This document shows, in pieces, positions 16,343 to 20,460 of a stretch of 20,460 nt of DNA. Source of the DNA: Clostridiaceae bacterium (GTDB lineage Bacteria; Bacillota; Clostridia; Saccharofermentanales; Fastidiosipilaceae); NCBI GenBank assembly GCA_012514965.1, contig JAAYZH010000245.1, forward strand, positions 1-20,460. The letters run 5' to 3'. Position 1 is the first letter of the stretch. Each line of letters opens with the position of its first letter. The notes beneath the pieces were generated by a model, which made no database searches, was not told where the DNA came from, and worked only from the letters and a program-made list of their open reading frames with translations. The translations under genes were made by a program, and so were the position numbers.

Positions 16343-16400
16343 TATTTACCTCCCAGGGTGAGTGTACACAAGTGTGGACAGGCTATAATCCTGAGGATGA

Positions 16401-17024
16401 TTAACGGGAGTAAAGCTCGACGATCAAACGCTCGCTGACTTCCGCATCCACATCTTCCCTGTTCGGAATTTGCAGGACTTTGCCCGTAAGATTCTCAAGA
16501 TCAAGGCTCAGCCAATGCGGAACGGTACGGCTGACTTCCATACCCTTGAAGCGTGTTTTCGCTCTGGAGGATTCGCAAACGGAGATTTCATCACCTGCAC
16601 TGAGTGTCATAGAAGGAATGTTAGCCTTCTTGCCATTAAGTGTGAAATGACCATGCGTAACCAGTTGTCTGGCTTCGGCTCTGGACTGGCCAAAACCCAT
16701 GCGGTAAACGATGTTGTCAAATCTCAGCTCAAGCAAGCGGAGGAAATTGACACCGGTATTGCCGCGTTGGCGATCAGCATGAGAGTAGACGGTGCGGAAC
16801 TGGCCTTCTTGCATGCCATAGAAACGCTTAGTCTTCTGCTTTTCGCGAAGCTGCATACCATATTCGGACTGTTTGCGGCGTGTGCCTGTCGGGCCATGCT
16901 GGCCTGGAGCGTAACCACGCTTTGCAATTGCGCACTTGCTGGTGTAGCAACGAGCGCCCTTCAAAAATAATTTCGTACCTTCTCTGCGGCAAAGACGGCA
17001 GGAAGCTTCTGTATATCTAGCCAT
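16401..17024 (-). CDS. rpsD: 30S ribosomal protein S4, zinc-binding form
   Basis: S4 is a primary binder of 16S rRNA and a fidelity protein; in several bacteria it represses its own operon by binding the mRNA leader. At 207 aa the length is normal. The N-terminus has four cysteines (C9, C12, C26, C31) in SCRLCRREG and RCYTSKC, the zinc-binding (C+) version. The S4 RNA-binding domain follows, with [30 protein letters not shown]. The C-terminal YSR is typical. AGGAGG precedes the ATG; it is 14 bases after rpsK. Confidence 0.98.
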   Translation of the reverse strand: MARYTEASCRLCRREGTKLFLKGARCYTSKCAIAKRGYAPGQHGPTGTRRKQSEYGMQLREKQKTKRFYGMQEGQFRTVYSHADRQRGNTGVNFLRLLELRFDNIVYRMGFGQSRAEARQLVTHGHFTLNGKKANIPSMTLSAGDEISVCESSRAKTRFKGMEVSRTVPHWLSLDLENLTGKVLQIPNREDVDAEVSERLIVELYSR

Positions 17025-17038
17025 TCATGTCCTCCTGA

Positions 17039-17434
17039 TTACATTCTTCTCTTTTTGGGAGGTCTGCAACCGTTGTGAGGAACCGGTGTGACATCCTTCA
17101 GCATGGTAACTTCAAGACCGACAGTGCCGAGCGCGCGAATAGCGGATTCACGGCCTGAGCCGGGCCCTTTGACAAAGACTTCGACTGTGCGAAGGCCCTG
17201 CTCTACAGCGGCTTTGGCGGCTGTTTCACTGGCAAGCTGCGCAGCAAAGGGAGTGCCCTTACGGGAGCCCTTCATGCCTTGAGCACCTGCGCTTGACCAG
17301 GAAATTACATTTCCCTGAGCGTCGGTGACAGTTACGATCGTGTTGTTGAAAGTAGCATGGATGTGCACCGCACCGCGGTCAACATTCTTGCGCAGCTTTC
17401 TTTTTACTCTGGTTTTGACTTTAGCCTTAGCCAT
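17039..17434 (-). CDS. rpsK: 30S ribosomal protein S11
   Basis: A 131-aa small-subunit platform protein. Conserved blocks are [60 protein letters not shown] and the C-terminal [18 protein letters not shown]. The length is normal. GGAGG lies 10 bases before the ATG. It follows rpsM by 15 bases. Confidence 0.98.
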   Translation of the reverse strand: MAKAKVKTRVKRKLRKNVDRGAVHIHATFNNTIVTVTDAQGNVISWSSAGAQGMKGSRKGTPFAAQLASETAAKAAVEQGLRTVEVFVKGPGSGRESAIRALGTVGLEVTMLKDVTPVPHNGCRPPKKRRM

Positions 17435-17449
17435 AAAATATTGACCTCC

Positions 17450-17818
17450 TTACTTCTTCTTGCCAGCCATCGTACGACGAGGGCCTTTACGGGTTCTGGC
17501 GTTGGTCTTTGTTCTCTGACCTCTGACAGGCAAACCCGATCTGTGGCGACGGCCGCGATAGCTGCCAATCTCCTCAAGGCGCTTGATGTTCATAGCGACT
17601 TCGCGACGCAAGTCGCCTTCGATTTTATATTCATTCTCCAGTACGTCACGAATCTTGGCGACTTCGTCGTCCGTCAGATCACGCATACGTGTATCCGGAT
17701 TAATTTCGCATTTAGCCAAAACCTCGCCGGAACGCGTACGACCAATGCCGTAAATATGAGTAAGCGCGATTTCCACACGTTTGTCGTTTGGCAGGTCTAC
17801 ACCTGAAATACGAGCCAT
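17450..17818 (-). CDS. rpsM: 30S ribosomal protein S13
   Basis: A 122-aa small-subunit head protein. It shows [25 protein letters not shown] at the start, the helix-two-turn-helix region with [34 protein letters not shown], and the basic tail [28 protein letters not shown] sits before the ATG. A palindromic leader lies between it and rpmJ. Confidence 0.98.
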   Translation of the reverse strand: MARISGVDLPNDKRVEIALTHIYGIGRTRSGEVLAKCEINPDTRMRDLTDDEVAKIRDVLENEYKIEGDLRREVAMNIKRLEEIGSYRGRRHRSGLPVRGQRTKTNARTRKGPRRTMAGKKK

Positions 17819-17861
17819 TCAATATACCTCCACCGTATTGTTATCTTTATATGTAATCACG

Positions 17862-17903
17862 CACGGGCATTTCCGCGAATTCGCGGCAGCCGCGCCCAAC
17901 GTG
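17862..17903 (-). promoter_or_regulatory. Palindromic leader hairpin upstream of rpsM
   Basis: A perfect 14-bp palindrome, CCGCGAATTCGCGG (17873-17886), is framed by GGGC (17865-17868) with GCCC (17894-17897) and CAC with GTG further out. It lies in the 108-base gap between rpmJ and rpsM. In E. coli the S4-binding autoregulatory leader of the alpha operon occupies the position before rpsM; a similar role here is only an inference. Confidence 0.4.
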
Positions 17904-17926
17904 TAATTCCCTAAGGAGACAGGACA

Positions 17927-18040
17927 TCAGCCCTGTCTTTGCTTGTGCTTGGGATCGGAACAAATAACCATGACACGCCCTTTACGACGGATGACACGGC
18001 ACTTTTCACACATGACTTTGACCGAAGATCTTACTTTCAC
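17927..18040 (-). CDS. rpmJ: 50S ribosomal protein L36, zinc-binding form
   Basis: A 37-aa large-subunit protein too short for most gene finders. It starts at GTG 18040 with GGAGG eight bases upstream and reads [20 protein letters not shown] followed by [17 protein letters not shown]. The zinc ligands C11, C14, C27 and H32 are all present (C+ form). It sits between infA and rpsM, its normal place, and is preceded by a strong promoter. Confidence 0.96.
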   Translation of the reverse strand: MKVRSSVKVMCEKCRVIRRKGRVMVICSDPKHKQRQG

Positions 18041-18079
18041 TTTGCGCACCTCCACGTTGCTAATTCACAGAATGAACCA

Positions 18080-18095
18080 CTCTCCTTAAGGAGAG
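18080..18095 (-). promoter_or_regulatory. Perfect palindrome in the rpmJ 5' leader
   Basis: CTCTCCTTAAGGAGAG is a 16-bp perfect palindrome just downstream of the rpmJ promoter and about 40 bases before its start. It could be an operator or a small mRNA hairpin exposing or hiding a GGAG. The role is unknown. Confidence 0.45.
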
Positions 18096-18108
18096 CGCAT
18101 GCTGTAAT

Positions 18109-18136
18109 ATTCTATCAGAAACTTGCTTCATTGCAA
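18109..18136 (-). promoter_or_regulatory. Internal promoter for rpmJ-rpsM-rpsK-rpsD-rpoA-rplQ
   Basis: On the minus strand a -35 box TTGCAA (18136-18131) and a -10 box TAGAAT (18114-18109) are 16 bp apart. An AT-rich stretch upstream could be an UP element. The 187-base gap between infA and rpmJ is the longest break in the ribosomal block, fitting a separate transcript from here to the terminator after rplQ. Confidence 0.65.
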
Positions 18137-18227
18137 GTCTTTTTGGTTAAAACTATGAATTTACGGCAAATTACTGCGAAATATTCGCTATTTTACCGCA
18201 ATTTTCACAATCCGTACTCGCTTTCAC

Positions 18228-18446
18228 CTACTTGGCACGCCAGGTAATGCGTCCGCGATCCAGATCATAGGGGGACAGTTCCATCGTAACCCGGTCACCC
18301 TGCAGAATTTTGATGTAATTCTGTCTTAACTTACCGGATATGTGGGCCAAAACAATGTGCCCGTTCTCCAGTTTTACTTTAAAATTCGCGTTGGGCAGCA
18401 CTTCTTCGACAATGCCTTCCACTTCAATAACGCCTTCTTTAGCCAT
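18228..18446 (-). CDS. infA: Translation initiation factor IF-1
   Basis: A 72-aa single S1/OB-fold protein that binds the 30S A site during initiation. The sequence [20 protein letters not shown], then [49 protein letters not shown], is diagnostic and full length. GAGGAG precedes the ATG. It is 18 bases after map. Confidence 0.98.
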   Translation of the reverse strand: MAKEGVIEVEGIVEEVLPNANFKVKLENGHIVLAHISGKLRQNYIKILQGDRVTMELSPYDLDRGRITWRAK

Positions 18447-18464
18447 TCATACTCCTCACTTTTC

Positions 18465-19220
18465 TTAACCTTGGGTCAAAATCTGCGGTCCGTCCGCAGT
18501 CACAACAATCGTATTCTCATAATGGGCTGAGGGTTCATGGTCGCGCATGGCCACTGTCCATTGGTCTTCTCCGAGCGTGACATAGCGCTCGCCTTTGGCA
18601 ATCATTGGTTCGATACAAATGACCATGCCTTCCTGAAGACGCGGTCCTCGGCCCGGACGTCCATAGTTCGGAACATCAGGAGCCTCATGCATCTCTCTGC
18701 CGATGCCATGTCCTGTCAACTCTCTAATGACACTATATCCATGTGATTCAGCATAGTTCTGGACAGCAGCGGATATGTCCCCAACACGGTTGCCAATTTT
18801 CGCTTGGGAGAATCCTGCCCAGAAAGCTGCTTCCGCCGCATCCATCAACGCCTGCTTCTCAGGAGAAATCTCTCCCACAGGGAATGTGCGCGCGGCATCC
18901 GCCATCCAACCATCCAATTCGCAGACTACATCGAATGTAACGATTTGTCCATTCCTGAGGATACGATTTTCAGAAGGAATGCCATGAACGATTTCTTCAT
19001 CCAGCGAAATGCAGGTTGCTGTCGGAAACGGCGGATCACCATAACCGATACAGGGGCCGCTTCCGCCTGCCGCCTCAATCACCTTCATGGCGACCTGGTC
19101 GAGTTCGTATGTACTGATTCCGGGATGAATTGCTGCTTGCATTGCATCGAGAACAGCTTTGACCAGACGACCTGCTGCTCTGATTTTGTTGATTTCATCT
19201 TGTGACTTTAAACGGATCAT
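18465..19220 (-). CDS. map: Methionine aminopeptidase, type I
   Basis: A 251-aa metalloprotease that removes the initiator methionine from new proteins. Metal and catalytic residues are visible: H79 (IVHGIP), D97 (VTFDVV), D108 (DAARTFPVG), H171 (TGHGIGREMHE), E204 (ICIEPM) and E235 (AHYENTI). No N-terminal zinc extension is present, so it is the short bacterial form. Its ATG overlaps the adk stop by 4 bases. Confidence 0.97.
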   Translation of the reverse strand: MIRLKSQDEINKIRAAGRLVKAVLDAMQAAIHPGISTYELDQVAMKVIEAAGGSGPCIGYGDPPFPTATCISLDEEIVHGIPSENRILRNGQIVTFDVVCELDGWMADAARTFPVGEISPEKQALMDAAEAAFWAGFSQAKIGNRVGDISAAVQNYAESHGYSVIRELTGHGIGREMHEAPDVPNYGRPGRGPRLQEGMVICIEPMIAKGERYVTLGEDQWTVAMRDHEPSAHYENTIVVTADGPQILTQG

Positions 19221-19861
19221 TGAGGGAGTACTTCCTTAAGTTGTGCAAAGGTCGCGGCTAAATCACCGCTGTTATCGATCGACCTTAAAATACCTTGCTG
19301 CTCATAATAATCGAGCAACGGAGCAGTTCTGACCGCATAGGTATCGAGACGATGTCGAATTGTTGCATCCTTGTCATCCGGACGTTGTGTGAGCTCGCTT
19401 TGGCAAACATCACAAATGCCAGGTTCAAGGCTGGGTTGTGAGTAAATATTATAGGTAGCTCCGCATTCCGGGCACACTCTGCGTCCGCTTAGACGTTCCA
19501 TGATCATACGATCCGGCACCGAAACATTAAGGGCGACGTCCAGGCTGAAACCGCTCTTATTCATAAGGGCTTCGAGCGCATCCGCCTGATCAAGTGTTCT
19601 TGGGAAACCATCTAGCAGAAAGCCATCAGCGCAGTCATCATTGTCTAATCGCTCAGCCAACATGCGGACTGTCAATTCATCAGGAACCAAGTCGCCACGG
19701 TCTATAAAGACCTTAGCTTCCTGGCCGATTGGTGTGTTTTGGCGAATACAATTGCGAAAAAGATCACCTGTGGAGATGTGGACCAAACCATACAACTCCT
19801 TAATCTTCTCGGCTACTGTACCTTTGCCGGAACCCGGCGGACCCAATAAAACGACTCTCAT
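19217..19861 (-). CDS. adk: Adenylate kinase, zinc-LID form
   Basis: A 214-aa enzyme that equilibrates AMP and ATP with two ADP. It has the P-loop GPPGSGKGT (7-15), the AMP-binding TGDLFR (31-36) and GFPRT (85-89). The long LID carries four cysteines (C130, C133, C150, C153) that bind zinc, as in Gram-positive adenylate kinases. AAAGGA sits before the ATG. It lies 114 bases after secY, a gap with no obvious terminator. Confidence 0.97.
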   Translation of the reverse strand: MRVVLLGPPGSGKGTVAEKIKELYGLVHISTGDLFRNCIRQNTPIGQEAKVFIDRGDLVPDELTVRMLAERLDNDDCADGFLLDGFPRTLDQADALEALMNKSGFSLDVALNVSVPDRMIMERLSGRRVCPECGATYNIYSQPSLEPGICDVCQSELTQRPDDKDATIRHRLDTYAVRTAPLLDYYEQQGILRSIDNSGDLAATFAQLKEVLPQ

Positions 19862-19975
19862 GCTTAGTCCTTTCCTAGGTAGACAAGCAAAGCCTCACCC
19901 ATGAATGAGCAAGGCCTACACTCTTATCTTAGATCATTATCCTTGGCAGCTCTTGCTTCATAGAATACTCGAATC

Positions 19976-20460
19976 TTAATTGAGGAAGCCCTTATAGTGC
20001 TTCATCATCATTTGAGAATCTAGCTGATTCACAAGATCTGTACATACACCGACCATGATGATAATGGATGTACCGCCAAACCAGATTGCCTGGGTGTTCG
20101 TGATCGTACCAATGACCATTGGCGCGAGCGTAACAATGATCAGGAATAACGCGTCAAACCAGTTGAGACGACCGGCTGTTTTGCCGATAAACTCCGAAGT
20201 AGGGCGACCGGGTCTGATACCCGGGATAAAGCCGCCATTCTTCTGCAGGTTATTCGAGATTTCGATTGGGTTGAACTGAATCAAGGAGTAGAAGAATGTA
20301 AAACCCAGGATCAGTAAAGCCATAATCGCGTAGTAAAGCGGGTTCGCGCCTAAGGTCCTGAAAAAGGTCACAACCGGCCCGGTGCTGTCATAGAAAAAGA
20401 AACTTATGATCAACGAGGGCAGCTGGGAAATCGACATCGCGAAGATGACCGGCAGAACAC
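19976..20460 (-). CDS. secY: Preprotein translocase subunit SecY, C-terminal part
   Basis: The last 161 or so residues of the protein-conducting channel; the gene runs off the right edge. The frame enters with PVIFAMSISQLPS and holds the later membrane helices (LYYAIMALLILGFTFFYSLIQ, DALFLIIVTLAPMVIG, AIWFGGTSIIIMVGVCTDL). The conserved loop QFNPIEISNNLQKNGGFIPGIRPG contacts the ribosome and SecA. It ends in MMMKHYKGFLN. An internal ATG at 20437 is not the start. Confidence 0.97.
   Translation of the reverse strand, partial: VLPVIFAMSISQLPSLIISFFFYDSTGPVVTFFRTLGANPLYYAIMALLILGFTFFYSLIQFNPIEISNNLQKNGGFIPGIRPGRPTSEFIGKTAGRLNWFDALFLIIVTLAPMVIGTITNTQAIWFGGTSIIIMVGVCTDLVNQLDSQMMMKHYKGFLN

Noticed and set aside
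17917..17938. Terminator at the end of rpmJ (AGACAGG/CCTGTCT)
   Set aside because: The stem overlaps the rpmJ stop region and no T run follows on the minus strand; the downstream genes belong to the same operon.
18121..18146. + strand terminator-like hairpin ACTTGC-TTCATT-GCAAGT followed by a T run
   Set aside because: There is no + strand gene upstream to terminate, and on the minus strand the same bases form the -35 region of the rpmJ promoter.
1..20460. CRISPR arrays, riboswitches upstream of transporter genes, prophage or defence genes
   Set aside because: No regularly spaced repeats, no recognisable riboswitch core before ecfA, and no marker genes were seen.

Overview
The window reads as a chromosomal segment of an anaerobic Bacillota (Clostridia-type) bacterium. 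The evidence is a spc/alpha ribosomal block in Firmicutes order (secY-adk-map-infA-rpmJ-rpsM-rpsK-rpsD-rpoA-rplQ) running into an energy-coupling-factor transporter core and truA. Further support comes from strong GGAGG ribosome-binding sites and from DUF4358/SGNH/MBOAT/DHHW envelope genes, which are common in Clostridia. The genus cannot be told from the sequence.

Layout. 1-1698 (+ strand) is a mobile-DNA scar: the end of a truncated Cys-rich, sigma-factor-like gene runs into an ISNCY/IS1202-type insertion sequence whose ends carry paired 19-bp repeats. 1872-2034 (+) is a self-contained tRNA-Val(TAC) unit with its own promoter and terminator. 2035-2376 has no gene, only a GC-rich imperfect repeat. 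Everything after that is on the minus strand. 6260 down to 2377 is a tightly packed four-gene cassette (SGNH lipoprotein, DUF4358 lipoprotein, MBOAT acyltransferase, DHHW protein) that probably O-acylates a surface glycan. 7157-6357 is tatD. 11306-7228 holds pncB, a cyclophilin and metG, ending in a terminator. 14746-11290 holds an ECF transporter core (a fused EcfA1-EcfA2 with a frameshift, then EcfT) and truA. 20460-14823 is the ribosomal/secretion block, ending in a strong terminator after rplQ.

How the genes work together. SecY, Adk, Map, IF-1, five ribosomal proteins (L36, S13, S11, S4, L17) and RNA polymerase alpha form the classic translation/transcription operon. A clear internal promoter lies upstream of rpmJ, and a palindromic leader lies between rpmJ and rpsM. 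The ECF ATPase and EcfT energise vitamin-binding S components encoded elsewhere. TruA, MetG and PncB serve tRNA modification, tRNA charging and NAD salvage.

Points most worth a second look are the fused and frameshifted ecfA gene, the four-gene acylation cassette, the IS end structure with repeats inside the transposase gene, the unusually long L17, and the regulatory palindromes around rpmJ. No CRISPR array, prophage or defence system was seen.
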